Assembly: GCA_019638275.1 (NCBI GenBank)
Contig: JAHBUC010000002.1
Location: 62,001-126,000, forward strand
Direction: 5' to 3'
Source of the DNA: Cyclobacteriaceae bacterium
GTDB taxonomy: Bacteria; Bacteroidota; Bacteroidia; Cytophagales; Cyclobacteriaceae
DNA: 64,000 nucleotides
Numbering within the stretch: position 1 is the first letter of the stretch; each line of letters begins with the position of its first letter. Shown here one piece after another: positions 54,677-63,572 of this stretch. A program made the translations under genes and the position numbers. Below the pieces are notes generated by a model. The model ran no database searches. It worked only from the letters and a program-made list of their open reading frames with translations, and was not told the DNA's origin.

Positions 54677-55714
54677 TTACCACCTTGGTTTTTGATAATA
54701 CGTTACGTAAGACTCTCCGTCCAACACAATCATAGGATCACTGTTTTTAGGATGATTGCGCTTTTCAAGCACATAAGATCCTGACCCTTGTCCCGTTTGT
54801 GAATTATAGTAAATCCTGACACCATCGTACGACCATGTACCCTGATCACCGCTTTGCGAGTTCGTTCCGCCATAGTATGCACTTGTATTGACACTCGATG
54901 AACGTTCTGCTGCATACTGATAGGTTCCATCAGCGTTCAAGGTAATACATCGCTCTGATGTTGTTCCGCCCGAATTGGTGGACGTTACATTTGTCCAGCA
55001 CCATTTGCCCACAAGTTCAGGTGCAACACGACCTTTACCAGTACCTGGCGATGATGAAGTAACACCACCACCTGAGTTACCGCTTCCTGCACCTCGCGAA
55101 TAAGTGTAACTCAATCCCCCACCAGAAATGGTCAGTTGATTTCCATTCAATGAATAGGCCAACGGAACCTGACCCTGTTGCGTTTGCAGTACAATATTAT
55201 TGCCGGATATTTGATACGCCATGGTTTGACCCATGTATAAACATTGGCCATTATTCTTGAACTCAATGGTTTCGCCATTGCCACTCCATGTGCCTACAAT
55301 ACTTCCGCTTGGAGTTGCATTCGTAGAATTACCTTGTTGTACCGCAGGAAGGTTTGAAGTCTGTGTAGATTGTGATGGTGCGTTGCTGACACCTGACCCC
55401 TGCCGCGAAAAAATAATATTACCATCAATATCACCACCCGATAGGGTAAGTGAATTTCCCTGCTGTGCGTAGGTGTACTTTGTTGTCGTTCCATCCATAG
55501 TCAGTGAAAGCGTGCTTCCGGAAAGTACATACTTCATGGGCGCACCATCAAATTCGCCAGAACCATCTTTGTTTAACATCAAGGTCATCTGATAACCAAA
55601 TTGGTTGTTGGTCCAGGTTCCATGAACACCTGATTGTTGTTGAACTTTTGAGCCGATTTGTGCACTCACTAAAATGGAAAGCGTTACAAAAACGCCCGTA
55701 ATGAATTTAGCCAT
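54677..55714 (-). CDS. Exported protein with three lipocalin-like repeats
   Basis: 345 residues with a signal peptide (FITGVFVTLSILVSAQIG). Three similar beta-rich units follow, each beginning with a G-T/K-W pattern: GTWTNNQFGYQMTL near residue 32, GTWSGNGETIEF near 141 and GKWCWTNVTSTNSGG near 237, with NGDGS-like turns and a closing strand. The units resemble the lipocalin-like or DUF5640 domains of Bacteroidota. Gly/Ser-rich linkers separate them. A perfect -7 box lies 32 bases upstream. Function is unknown; it heads the run with the exported aminotransferase. Confidence 0.7.
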   Translation of the reverse strand: MAKFITGVFVTLSILVSAQIGSKVQQQSGVHGTWTNNQFGYQMTLMLNKDGSGEFDGAPMKYVLSGSTLSLTMDGTTTKYTYAQQGNSLTLSGGDIDGNIIFSRQGSGVSNAPSQSTQTSNLPAVQQGNSTNATPSGSIVGTWSGNGETIEFKNNGQCLYMGQTMAYQISGNNIVLQTQQGQVPLAYSLNGNQLTISGGGLSYTYSRGAGSGNSGGGVTSSSPGTGKGRVAPELVGKWCWTNVTSTNSGGTTSERCITLNADGTYQYAAERSSSVNTSAYYGGTNSQSGDQGTWSYDGVRIYYNSQTGQGSGSYVLEKRNHPKNSDPMIVLDGESYVTYYQKPRW

Positions 55715-55746
55715 ACCAGCCTGATTGAGAAGGCTTACGAATGTAG

Positions 55747-55754
55747 CAAATGTA
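55747..55754 (-). promoter_or_regulatory. -7 element TAcaTTTG for the exported-protein operon
   Basis: On the minus strand the sequence is TAcaTTTGC, ending 32 bases before the ATG at 55714. A TTG at the usual distance is not seen. Confidence 0.5.
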
Positions 55755-55776
55755 GATTCTATTAAAAAGAGGAATT

Positions 55777-55811
55777 TATAGCATTGGCTATAGCCCCCAT
55801 GCTTATGGGGG
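55777..55811 (-). terminator. Tandem hairpin terminator after the msrC run
   Basis: Two adjacent perfect hairpins: CCCCCAT-gctt-ATGGGGG (55794-55811) and TATAGC-attg-GCTATA (55777-55792), followed on the minus strand by a T-rich stretch. They separate the msrC stop from the next promoter. Confidence 0.7.
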
Positions 55812-55822
55812 AAATCAAACTG

Positions 55823-56326
55823 TCAGATGAAGCGTTCAATAATCCGCATCACCTCCTCCAGGTATTTTTCATCCACTTCGTCAAAGTCGTTCAGTTTATC
55901 ACTGTCGACATCCAACACCAGAAAAACTTCGTTGTTTTTAAATGCGGGCAATACTATCTCAGATTTTGAAGCCGAGCTGCACGCAATGTGGCCGGGGAAT
56001 TCATCCACATTGGGAACGATGATCGTGCGCTTTTCCTTCCAGGAAGTTCCGCACACACCTTTACCCAATCCGATTCGCGTACAGGCAATCGGCCCTTGAA
56101 ATGGTCCGAGTACAAGTTCCTGCCTGCCAATAGGCATTGGACTATCTTTAACCAGGTAAAACCCAACCCAGAAATAATTCATGGTTTGCTTTAGGGCTGC
56201 AGCAATGTTCGATAAGTTAGCCACAACATCCGGTTCGCCAGAAACAAGTGCCTCAATTTGTAGAACCAGCGTTTCGTAACGCTGCTGCTTATCAGTTGAT
56301 GTGGATATGATGAGTTCTTCAGCCAT
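55823..56326 (-). CDS. msrC: Free methionine-(R)-sulfoxide reductase, GAF domain
   Basis: 167 residues. A single GAF domain with the three family cysteines Cys82 (PIACTRIG), Cys92 (KGVCGTSW) and Cys116 (HIACSSASKSE), and the DVDSDKLNDFDEVD end. It reduces free methionine-R-sulfoxide in the cytoplasm, which supports oxidative stress recovery. Its ATG shares one base with the stop of the upstream hicA gene. A tandem hairpin follows its stop. Confidence 0.92.
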   Translation of the reverse strand: MAEELIISTSTDKQQRYETLVLQIEALVSGEPDVVANLSNIAAALKQTMNYFWVGFYLVKDSPMPIGRQELVLGPFQGPIACTRIGLGKGVCGTSWKEKRTIIVPNVDEFPGHIACSSASKSEIVLPAFKNNEVFLVLDVDSDKLNDFDEVDEKYLEEVMRIIERFI

Positions 56327-56514
56327 TACTTTGTAAAGGGAATTTCCAGTTGTTTGCAGATTTTTCTACACAATAAATCAGAAAGTTCGGGATGACGCCC
56401 TACTGCAGTTTGCTTTTTATTTATTGGATTTTGATAGATTGAATGATTGCTTCCTTCCCGCAACAAAACGCATCCCTGCGCATGCAAATGCTTCAGGAAT
56501 TCTTTTCGTTTCAT
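56326..56514 (-). CDS. hicA: HicA-family toxin (mRNA interferase)
   Basis: 62 residues. Double-stranded RNA-binding-like fold with the conserved His24 in EGSNHSIYQNP and VGRHPELSDLLCRKICKQLEI, typical of HicA. It would cleave mRNA unless bound by HicB. Its ATG overlaps the hicB stop (ATGA) and its stop overlaps the msrC start, so it is translated between antitoxin and a housekeeping gene. Confidence 0.88.
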   Translation of the reverse strand: MKRKEFLKHLHAQGCVLLREGSNHSIYQNPINKKQTAVGRHPELSDLLCRKICKQLEIPFTK

Positions 56515-56729
56515 CCAACCAATTCAACAGAGTCCTTAATTACATTTCTACCACGGTACTCTACTTCTATCAGTTCACGATTTGTATCAAATATTTCAAG
56601 CAGGGCGTCCAACACATTGGCTTTACATTCTTCGATTGTCTTCCCCTGAGAAATGGCTGCAGGCACTTCTTCCAATTGGCCTACGTACCATCCATCTTCC
56701 GACTTTTCTATTACTATTGTAAATTTCAT
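56511..56729 (-). CDS. hicB: HicB-family antitoxin
   Basis: 72 residues, a lone HicB RNase H-like domain (FTIVIEKSEDGWYVGQLEEV, GKTIEECKANVLDALLE). There is no C-terminal HTH or ribbon-helix-helix domain, so self-repression through DNA binding is doubtful. It precedes hicA with a four-base overlap, the antitoxin-first order, and starts 11 bases after the cupin gene. Confidence 0.88.
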   Translation of the reverse strand: MKFTIVIEKSEDGWYVGQLEEVPAAISQGKTIEECKANVLDALLEIFDTNRELIEVEYRGRNVIKDSVELVG

Positions 56730-56740
56730 AACACAAGTTA

Positions 56741-57100
56741 CTAAATCTTATCCAAAACTCTTTTTGTCCTTTCGTTCTCCACGTTCCCCGTGTTCAACGT
56801 AGAGGCCGGTTCAAACAGCATGACCTCCACCTCTTCATCCGCTACTGGTCTGTGTTCTACACCGCGGGGAACAATAATAAATTCACCTTCACCAATTTCT
56901 ACTGTTTTATCCCGAAACTCAATCTTTAACTTCCCCTTGATGATGAGAAAGAGTTCATCTTCATGTTCGTGATGATGCCAGAAAAACTCGCCTTTTAATT
57001 TGGTAACTTTTACTTGTTGTCCATTCAGTTCACCGATGATCCTTGGATTCCAGTGATCCGTAAACTGGGCAAATTTTTCCTTCAGATTAATTTTCTCCAT
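56741..57100 (-). CDS. Small cupin-domain protein
   Basis: 119 residues. A single cupin barrel with the metal-binding HHHEHEDELF (residues about 42-51) and a second motif GEFIIVPRGVEHRPVADEEV. It could be an isomerase, sensor or dioxygenase; the fold does not decide. The gene overlaps the 3' end of ribD by 14 bases and precedes hicB. Confidence 0.85.
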   Translation of the reverse strand: MEKINLKEKFAQFTDHWNPRIIGELNGQQVKVTKLKGEFFWHHHEHEDELFLIIKGKLKIEFRDKTVEIGEGEFIIVPRGVEHRPVADEEVEVMLFEPASTLNTGNVENERTKRVLDKI

Positions 57101-58139
57101 ATATCGGGTGGTATGTAAACAAGGTATCTGTCGAAACGGTTTCCGTTGAAGAAAGTTTTCCTTTCAGTTCAGGTGCTTTAATTCCTTTTCCAAAGGTGCG
57201 GGTAGCCTGAAAAACACGGGCTTCATTCCATAGTCCGTTCGATATAAAAAAATTGAGGGTTTGCGCCCCACCTTCCACAATCACCGATTGAATGCCGCGT
57301 TTGTGCAAATCCTGTAAAAGTTGCGGCAGAAATTCGGCCTCATCAACGCGCGCCAGAATCAGGTTATCGTGTTCTTCGTGCTTCAATACGTTATAAATAA
57401 TCGTCTGCTGACTTCTGTCAAACACCTTGAGTTTTTCACTCAGCTTCAAAAAGCGATCGATCACCACGCGCACAGGATTTCTTCCCGTCCATTCGCGCAC
57501 ATTGAGTTGCGGGTTATCGTGGAAAACTGTTTTGGTTCCCACCAATATGGCATCTTCTTCACTGCGCCATTTATGCACCAGCTGTCGTGAAAGCTCGTTG
57601 CTGATCCACTTCGAATCGTAATTGGCTTGCGCAATAAATCCATCCGCAGTCTGCGCCCACTTTAAAATAATATAGGGACGCTTCTTCTCAACATCAGTAA
57701 AGAAACGCTTGTTCAATTCACGACCTTGTTTATCCAGTATACCGGTAATCACCTCTACACCAGCTTCTCGCAATTTTTTTATTCCCTCACCAGAAACGTT
57801 TGGATGTGTGTCGAGATTCGCCATTACCACTTTCTTTACCTGATGGCGAATGAGCAAATCAACACACGGTGGTGTTTTACCAAAATGCGAGCAGGGTTCA
57901 AGGTTAACATACACGGTGCTCTCTTTCAGTAATTCCTGATCTTCAACCGAGGCCACTGCATTTACTTCAGCATGTGCTTCACCAAATTTCTTGTGCCATC
58001 CTTCTCCAATAATTCTTTCATTATGCACAATCACACAGCCAACCAACGGATTCGGGCTCACATATCCGCGACCGAGGGTAGCCAATTCCAGACAACGCTG
58101 CATAAAAAGCTCATCCAAGTGGTGATCGTGTTTCTTCAT
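57087..58139 (-). CDS. ribD: Riboflavin deaminase/reductase RibD
   Basis: 350 residues with an N-terminal cytidine-deaminase-type domain: zinc ligands His56-Ala-Glu58, Cys83 and Cys92 (EPCSHFGKTPPC), and a C-terminal reductase domain with LKWAQTADGFI, DAILVGTKTV and VIVEGGAQTL. It performs the second and third steps of riboflavin synthesis. It heads a leftward run ribD-cupin-hicB-hicA-msrC and is divergent from prmC. Confidence 0.95.
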   Translation of the reverse strand: MKKHDHHLDELFMQRCLELATLGRGYVSPNPLVGCVIVHNERIIGEGWHKKFGEAHAEVNAVASVEDQELLKESTVYVNLEPCSHFGKTPPCVDLLIRHQVKKVVMANLDTHPNVSGEGIKKLREAGVEVITGILDKQGRELNKRFFTDVEKKRPYIILKWAQTADGFIAQANYDSKWISNELSRQLVHKWRSEEDAILVGTKTVFHDNPQLNVREWTGRNPVRVVIDRFLKLSEKLKVFDRSQQTIIYNVLKHEEHDNLILARVDEAEFLPQLLQDLHKRGIQSVIVEGGAQTLNFFISNGLWNEARVFQATRTFGKGIKAPELKGKLSSTETVSTDTLFTYHPIYGEN

Positions 58140-58204
58140 TGTTAATTTTACAGGCGGGTATAAACTTACAACAGTTTTTGAGAAGAAAGATTTCTGACAG
58201 GCTT

Positions 58205-59065
58205 ATGAATGCAAAAAAGCTGTATTCCGATTTTATAGAAAAAATCAAGTTGGAGGAATCCGCTGAGGAGATTCAACAACTGGGCTTCATGGTTATGGAG
58301 CATGAGTTGGGGTTATCCACCACCGAAATCTTAATGGAGAAGGACATTGAGGTTTCAACGGATGTACAAAGTAAGCTGGGTGCAATCGTTCAACGACTGA
58401 ATAAGCACGAGCCGATACAATATGTTTTGGGCGATGAAGAATTTCTTGGCAAACGATTTCTGGTTAGTCCGGCTGTGTTGATTCCGCGTCCCGAAACAGA
58501 AGAGCTGGTAAAACAAGTGCCGTTTCCTCCTGCTACCGGTGAAGAAACCACAGTGCGTATTCTCGATATCGGAACCGGAAGTGGCTGCATTGCTATCTCG
58601 CTAAAATCGTTGATGCCTCATGCCGAGGTATACGCCACCGATGTAAGCGATGAAGCGCTATCAATCGCCCAGAGAAATATCGATCGACTGGAGCCACAGG
58701 TGAAGTTGCTTAAACATGATATTCTGCATGAAGACATTCCGATAAAGGATGTTGACATAATTGTCAGCAATCCACCGTATGTGGCACAGCAGGAAAAAAA
58801 ATCCATGCAGCAACATGTGTTGGATCACGAGCCCCATGTAGCATTGTTTGTTCCCGATAATGATCCCTTAATTTTTTATAAAGCGATCGCTGCGCGGGGA
58901 AAACAGGTGCTGAAACCTGGGGGTAAAGTGGTTGTGGAAATCAACGCCCTGTACGGTAATGAAACTGTTTCCGTATTTGAATCTGAAACCTATACGGATG
59001 TTGCCCTTATTAAAGACATGAATGGTAAAAATCGTTTTGTAATTGCAACCTGGAACCCTGCATGA
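58205..59065 (+). CDS. prmC: Peptide chain release factor methyltransferase
   Basis: 286 residues from ATG 58205 (NAKKLYSDFIEKIKL); an earlier start adds 22 unconserved residues. SAM motif LDIGTGSGCIAISL, then the catalytic SNPPYVAQQEK. It methylates the glutamine of the GGQ motif in release factors. The stop overlaps the downstream hydrolase start (ATGA), so they are translationally coupled. Confidence 0.95.
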   Translation: MNAKKLYSDFIEKIKLEESAEEIQQLGFMVMEHELGLSTTEILMEKDIEVSTDVQSKLGAIVQRLNKHEPIQYVLGDEEFLGKRFLVSPAVLIPRPETEELVKQVPFPPATGEETTVRILDIGTGSGCIAISLKSLMPHAEVYATDVSDEALSIAQRNIDRLEPQVKLLKHDILHEDIPIKDVDIIVSNPPYVAQQEKKSMQQHVLDHEPHVALFVPDNDPLIFYKAIAARGKQVLKPGGKVVVEINALYGNETVSVFESETYTDVALIKDMNGKNRFVIATWNPA

Positions 59066-59739
59066 ATCCTGTTCTCCTGCTTCACGGAGCCCTCGGCTCA
59101 TCATCTCAACTTGAATCGTTACAACAGAAACTGGTAGCCCAAGGAAGAAATGTTTTTATGCTCAACTTTTCAGGGCATAGCGGTGTGCCCTTTCGGGGAT
59201 CATTTGGCATTGAAATTTTTGCAGATGATGTATTGGCGTTTCTCGACAAGCAAAATCTAAATCGGGTTGATGTGTTTGGATACAGCATGGGCGGTTATGT
59301 GGCAGTATGGCTCGCCTTAAAACATCCGGAACGTGTTGGAAAAATTACTACACTAGGTACCAAATTCGATTGGTCGCCTGCATCAGCCGAACAGGAAGTA
59401 CGAAAACTGAACGCGGAAAAAATTCTGGAGAAGGTGCCTGCCTTTGCCCGCATACTGGAACACCGACATGCCCCGAACGACTGGAAAGAGTTGCTGAGCA
59501 AAACCCGCGACATGATGCTGAGTTTGGGGAATCAGCCGTTGCTTACTGAAGAGAACCTGAAAGCCCTAAAGCATGAAATTTTAATCTGCTTGGGTGACCA
59601 GGATGATATGGCTGACCGAAATTATTCTGAACAAATAGCTAATTGCTTCCAGAACGGAACGTTCGAACTATTGGAAAATACACCTCATCCCATTGAAAAA
59701 GTTGAGTTGAATCGACTTGTTGAGTTGATAGAAACTTAG
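59062..59739 (+). CDS. Alpha/beta hydrolase
   Basis: 225 residues. N-terminal HGALGSS oxyanion region, nucleophile Ser75 in GYSMGGYV, and a late His in TPHPIEKV. It lacks a signal peptide, so it is cytoplasmic. The substrate is unknown. It is coupled to prmC by a four-base overlap. The spacer after it contains a CTTGGTGTCTTCGTGG stretch related to the palindromic repeat at 30452. Confidence 0.88.
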   Translation: MNPVLLLHGALGSSSQLESLQQKLVAQGRNVFMLNFSGHSGVPFRGSFGIEIFADDVLAFLDKQNLNRVDVFGYSMGGYVAVWLALKHPERVGKITTLGTKFDWSPASAEQEVRKLNAEKILEKVPAFARILEHRHAPNDWKELLSKTRDMMLSLGNQPLLTEENLKALKHEILICLGDQDDMADRNYSEQIANCFQNGTFELLENTPHPIEKVELNRLVELIET

Positions 59740-59791
59740 TGCCTTGGTGTCTTCGTGGACTCTTTAGGTAAGCTGTTAACATTTTAGCAGA

Positions 59792-60364
59792 CTACTGAAG
59801 CACTTCTCCAACCCAAAATGGAAAATCGGCTTCTGCTTTTACTATACCATCTGATGATGCACAACCATTTTCATCCAAGCCACCAATTGGTTTTACATTC
59901 TCTGGAAATTCAAATTGCGTTCCCCGACTTACCCACTTTTCAAATTTTCCGTTGCGGGTATAAACCCACCGCTTGCCTTCAAAAAAAGTCACTACATCCA
60001 GGTGTTCTGTGAATTCCTCAACCTGTGAAGGGGCTATGCCCACAACATTCACCGCTCTGTATTTTCCCGCGATCAAAAACATCATGGCTGTATTGATAGA
60101 ACTATCGGAGGTGTGATGACTGATAATCTTCACCGGTGCCTGATTGTGCAACATTTCCACATATTCATTCACATGTTCCGGTGCACAGATCACAACATCG
60201 AGTTTTATCCCCCAACTCAGTACGGTTTCGAGCGCAGGCTCCAGTACACTAACAGTCGGGCTCCATTCAAGCAGTTGCTCTATCCATGACAATGAAATAG
60301 TATCAGCATTCGCAATAAGCAGCGCAGGCTCCTGATCCTCCCGTACAATGTGATGTGATGACAT
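59792..60364 (-). CDS. Thiamine pyrophosphokinase-like protein, uncertain
   Basis: 190 residues without signal peptide. The start SSHHIVREDQEPALLIANAD and the LLEWSPTVSVLEPALETVLSWGIKLD pattern resemble the first domain of thiamine pyrophosphokinases of this phylum. The Asp-rich substrate loop of true kinases appears replaced (VVICAPEHVNEY), so it may be inactive or have a different role. It stands alone. Alternative: an unrelated nucleotide-binding protein. Confidence 0.45.
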   Translation of the reverse strand: MSSHHIVREDQEPALLIANADTISLSWIEQLLEWSPTVSVLEPALETVLSWGIKLDVVICAPEHVNEYVEMLHNQAPVKIISHHTSDSSINTAMMFLIAGKYRAVNVVGIAPSQVEEFTEHLDVVTFFEGKRWVYTRNGKFEKWVSRGTQFEFPENVKPIGGLDENGCASSDGIVKAEADFPFWVGEVLQ

Positions 60365-60582
60365 TACAACGGTTAAATTAACGAAACAGGAGGATATTCA
60401 AACGGGGTAGAATGGCCTTGGTTCTCATCCTTGTTTTAATGAATTTCCTATCTGATTTAGGCTTCTCAGGCTAATTATTTAAAAGAATATTTGCCCGACT
60501 GTAACCCTGCGCAACCATTTCAGTAAAAGCAGGTGATGGTTGCAACATTTTGCATAAATAACAGTCTTTCAAAAAAATTATC

Positions 60583-62943
60583 ATGATTCGTAACTACCTG
60601 CTCGTTGCCTTGCGCAACTTCACCCGCCAGCAATTCTACTCCTTTATTAATGTGATTGGTCTTGCTACAGGGTTGGCTTGTGCCCTGTTTATTTACCTGT
60701 GGGTGCACGATGAGGTAAATATGAATTCGTTTCATGAGCGCATCGGCCGCTTGTACCAGGTGGTATTAAACATCAAGCGCCCCGATCAGGTAATTACCTG
60801 GGACAACACACCGGGGCCGCTTGCCGAAGAAATCAAAACGAATTTTGAGGAAGTAACCCACATCACACAGGTTTACAATGAAGGCGAACACCTCTTTCAG
60901 GTTGACGAAAAGGGGTTTATGGAGAATGGGTACTACAGTAACTCTGAATTCTTCAAGGTCTTTACTTTTCCGATCGTTCGCGGAGATGCAGAAAATCCGA
61001 TTCGCGATAAACGCTCCGTAGCCATTTCCGAAACCCTGGCCCAAAAACTTTTTGGTAACGGTGATCCGATTGGTAAAACCGTAACCGTTCGTAAACAGTA
61101 TGAACAAAAAGTAACGGCCGTATTTGCTAATCCACCCCAAAGCTCAACACTACAGTTTGATTTTATTCTTCCATTTGATATCCACCGCGATGAACGTGGG
61201 GAAAATTTCAGTTGGAACAATGCCGACTATTGGCTTTACCTCACCTTAGCTGAACAAAGCGACATCAATGCGTTTCGTGAAAAAGTAAATGTTCAACTCG
61301 ACAAGGTTACGGCATCAGAAGAGGGTACAGACTACATGGACCTGTATGTACAGCCTTTTTCAGAACGTTACCTGCGCTCCAATTTTGAAAATGGAGTGCC
61401 TTCTGGCGGGCGAATGGAGTATGTTAAAATATTTTCCATCGTGGCAGTTTTCATATTGGTCATCGCCTGCATCAATTTTATGAACATGGCTACCGCTAAA
61501 GCGGCAACCCGCGCACGTGAAGTAGGTGTACGAAAAGTGGTTGGCGCACAGCGTAGAAGTCTGATTTTTCAATTCATGATGGAAGCCATGCTGTTCAGTG
61601 CAGTTTCCATGTTGGTGGCATTTGGCGTGGTGTACACATTGCTGCCATTGTTCAACTTGCTGGTTTCCAAAAACATTGTGCTTGATTTGGGTAATGGAGG
61701 GCTTTGGTTAGTTGCCCTCGGCATCGTGCTCATTACAGGCATTATTGCAGGCAGTTACCCCGCGCTTGTGCTTTCCTCCTATCGTCCTGCTTCCGTGTTG
61801 AAGGGCAATCTCTCCACCACCTTTAGTGGCATGAACCTGCGCATGGCGTTGGTTATTTTTCAATTTACACTTACCGTGGTACTCATAGCCAGCGCCATCG
61901 TAGTACATAACCAAATGCAATTTATTCAACAGAAAAACCTCGGGTACAACCGCGAATCGGTGATCATGTTTGCTGTGCGTGGCGCCACCAACCGCGACTT
62001 TGAAGTATTCAGAAATGAAGTACTCAAGAATGCCACCGTTACCAACATGGGTAAAGCCAACGGTTCTTTTATCCAGATTCAAAATCAAACCTCATCGGTA
62101 AACTGGTCGGGTAAGCCGGAGGGAGAAAGTCCGTACTTCCGTGCCGTGGTTGTCGACTTTGATGTATTGCAAACGCTTGACTTTTCCCTGCAATCAGGGC
62201 GTCTTTTCTCACGCGAGTTTAACGACACAAGCAATTTCGTGCTCACCCAACGCGCTGTTGAACAAATGGGATTAACTGAACCGGTTGGTCAGCGTATTTC
62301 CTTGTGGGGAACAGAAGGAACCGTTGTTGGTGTTGTAGATGATTTTCACAGCCGCTCCATGCATGAAGCCATTGACCCGATTGTATTTATGTGCAATCCG
62401 CAATGGGGTGGATTGGTATATGCCCGCGTTGAACCGGCTCAAGCACAGGCAGCTATCGAACACATTCAGGCTACTTACAAAAAATTCAGCCCTGAATATC
62501 CGTTTGAATACACCTTTATGGATGAAAGCTTTGGCAAACTTTACAAAACCGAACAGGTTACCGGTACGTTGGCCCTCGGCTTCACCGCCATGGCAATTAT
62601 CATCTCTGCATTGGGCTTACTTGGTTTAGCTGCTTATACCGCTGAACGAAGAAAAAAGGAAATCAGCATTCGAAAAACATTGGGCGCTTCTGTAAGTGGA
62701 CTCGTTACCTTGATTACCCGCGACTTTGTAGTGCTCAGTCTGATTGCTGCTGTCGTTGGTTGTCCGATTGCCTGGTGGTTAATGAAGGGCTTTCTGAACA
62801 ACTATGCTTACCGTACTGTGCTTGGCTGGGAAGTGTTCGTTTTCACCGCAATTGGTGTGATGGCGCTTTCTCTTTTGATAGTTATCTATCAAGTAGCGAA
62901 GGCGGCTATGGCCAACCCGGTAAATTCGTTACGGAACGAGTAA
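60583..62943 (+). CDS. FtsX/MacB-like ABC transporter permease
   Basis: 786 residues with the double layout common in Bacteroidota: N-terminal helix (SFINVIGLATGLACALFIYL), a MacB periplasmic domain, FtsX helices (about 285-310, 335-355, 375-400), a second helix-periplasm unit (helix near 428-448) and three C-terminal helices (about 660-775). The cytoplasmic loops RAREVGVRKVVGAQRR and RRKKEISIRKTLGAS are the ATPase-contact coupling motifs. It would use a MacB-type ATPase, but none is adjacent. Possible roles include export of lipids or peptides. Confidence 0.9.
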   Translation: MIRNYLLVALRNFTRQQFYSFINVIGLATGLACALFIYLWVHDEVNMNSFHERIGRLYQVVLNIKRPDQVITWDNTPGPLAEEIKTNFEEVTHITQVYNEGEHLFQVDEKGFMENGYYSNSEFFKVFTFPIVRGDAENPIRDKRSVAISETLAQKLFGNGDPIGKTVTVRKQYEQKVTAVFANPPQSSTLQFDFILPFDIHRDERGENFSWNNADYWLYLTLAEQSDINAFREKVNVQLDKVTASEEGTDYMDLYVQPFSERYLRSNFENGVPSGGRMEYVKIFSIVAVFILVIACINFMNMATAKAATRAREVGVRKVVGAQRRSLIFQFMMEAMLFSAVSMLVAFGVVYTLLPLFNLLVSKNIVLDLGNGGLWLVALGIVLITGIIAGSYPALVLSSYRPASVLKGNLSTTFSGMNLRMALVIFQFTLTVVLIASAIVVHNQMQFIQQKNLGYNRESVIMFAVRGATNRDFEVFRNEVLKNATVTNMGKANGSFIQIQNQTSSVNWSGKPEGESPYFRAVVVDFDVLQTLDFSLQSGRLFSREFNDTSNFVLTQRAVEQMGLTEPVGQRISLWGTEGTVVGVVDDFHSRSMHEAIDPIVFMCNPQWGGLVYARVEPAQAQAAIEHIQATYKKFSPEYPFEYTFMDESFGKLYKTEQVTGTLALGFTAMAIIISALGLLGLAAYTAERRKKEISIRKTLGASVSGLVTLITRDFVVLSLIAAVVGCPIAWWLMKGFLNNYAYRTVLGWEVFVFTAIGVMALSLLIVIYQVAKAAMANPVNSLRNE

Positions 62944-62944
62944 C

Positions 62945-63295
62945 CTAAAGACTGAAATATTCCCACGCCATAATCAAGGTGGCTGAATGGATAAACTGAT
63001 CCAGACCGATGATGAGGAAGAAAACTCTGCGGTTATTGTGGTAAGCTGTGGTGAGTTTGCTGGTAAAAAAATCAGTAACCCAATGTAGTGCTCCGTTTAT
63101 TCCGGCAAAAAGTAAAGCCGTATGCCAATCCAATAACAGCAATGAAAAGCCGAGTAACACAATTGAGTACGTAAGCACATGAACGGTGAGCCACTTTATG
63201 CTTTTGCTCTTATTTAGCGCCATCGTTTCGGTTTGAAACAGAAAGTCGGCAACCCAATGTGCGAACAAAATGGTAATGAGTGGATGTAGCTCCAT
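62945..63295 (-). CDS. DUF3307 membrane protein
   Basis: 116 residues with three hydrophobic helices and the family motifs LFAHWVADFLFQTE and HWVTDFFTSKL near the middle. The conserved His and Asp residues at the membrane face suggest metal or ion binding. Function is unknown. Its stop lies one base after the ABC permease stop on the other strand. Confidence 0.85.
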   Translation of the reverse strand: MELHPLITILFAHWVADFLFQTETMALNKSKSIKWLTVHVLTYSIVLLGFSLLLLDWHTALLFAGINGALHWVTDFFTSKLTTAYHNNRRVFFLIIGLDQFIHSATLIMAWEYFSL

Positions 63296-63335
63296 AATTA
63301 TAAGACTTCAAGCTAATTCTTATTGAGCAAAAAAT

Positions 63336-63572
63336 CTACACTGACTTTAAACTTGAATTTTTTCGCCAGCAATTCTTACACGGCCTGAATCCGAGTAACC
63401 TTGCCTCCCCTTCATGCTTAAAAAATACCCGATTTTCGCGCTTCATGCGTTTCCCGGAATAACAACGCAAGGTTCCATAAATTTTTAAACGCAGGTTCCC
63501 CGCCAGCAAAACCTCACCGTTGCGCAACAAACGCCTCAGCTCTTCCTCAGTTACGTGCTTATGATACCACAT
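63336..63572 (-). CDS. Ada-type metal-binding domain protein, stand-alone
   Basis: 78 residues, one small domain like the N-terminal zinc module of Ada: IYGTLRCYSGKRM and LGFRPCKNCW. Cysteines are Cys37, Cys65 and Cys68; the fourth ligand (four residues after Cys37 in Ada) is Lys41. So either zinc is bound differently or the domain is a variant. In Ada this domain repairs methylphosphotriesters. Its ATG overlaps the stop of the upstream oxygenase gene. Confidence 0.82.
   Translation of the reverse strand: MWYHKHVTEEELRRLLRNGEVLLAGNLRLKIYGTLRCYSGKRMKRENRVFFKHEGEARLLGFRPCKNCWRKNSSLKSV

Noticed and set aside
60365..60582. Spacer before the ABC permease examined for a regulator or small RNA
   Set aside because: No clear promoter box, palindrome or ORF was found.
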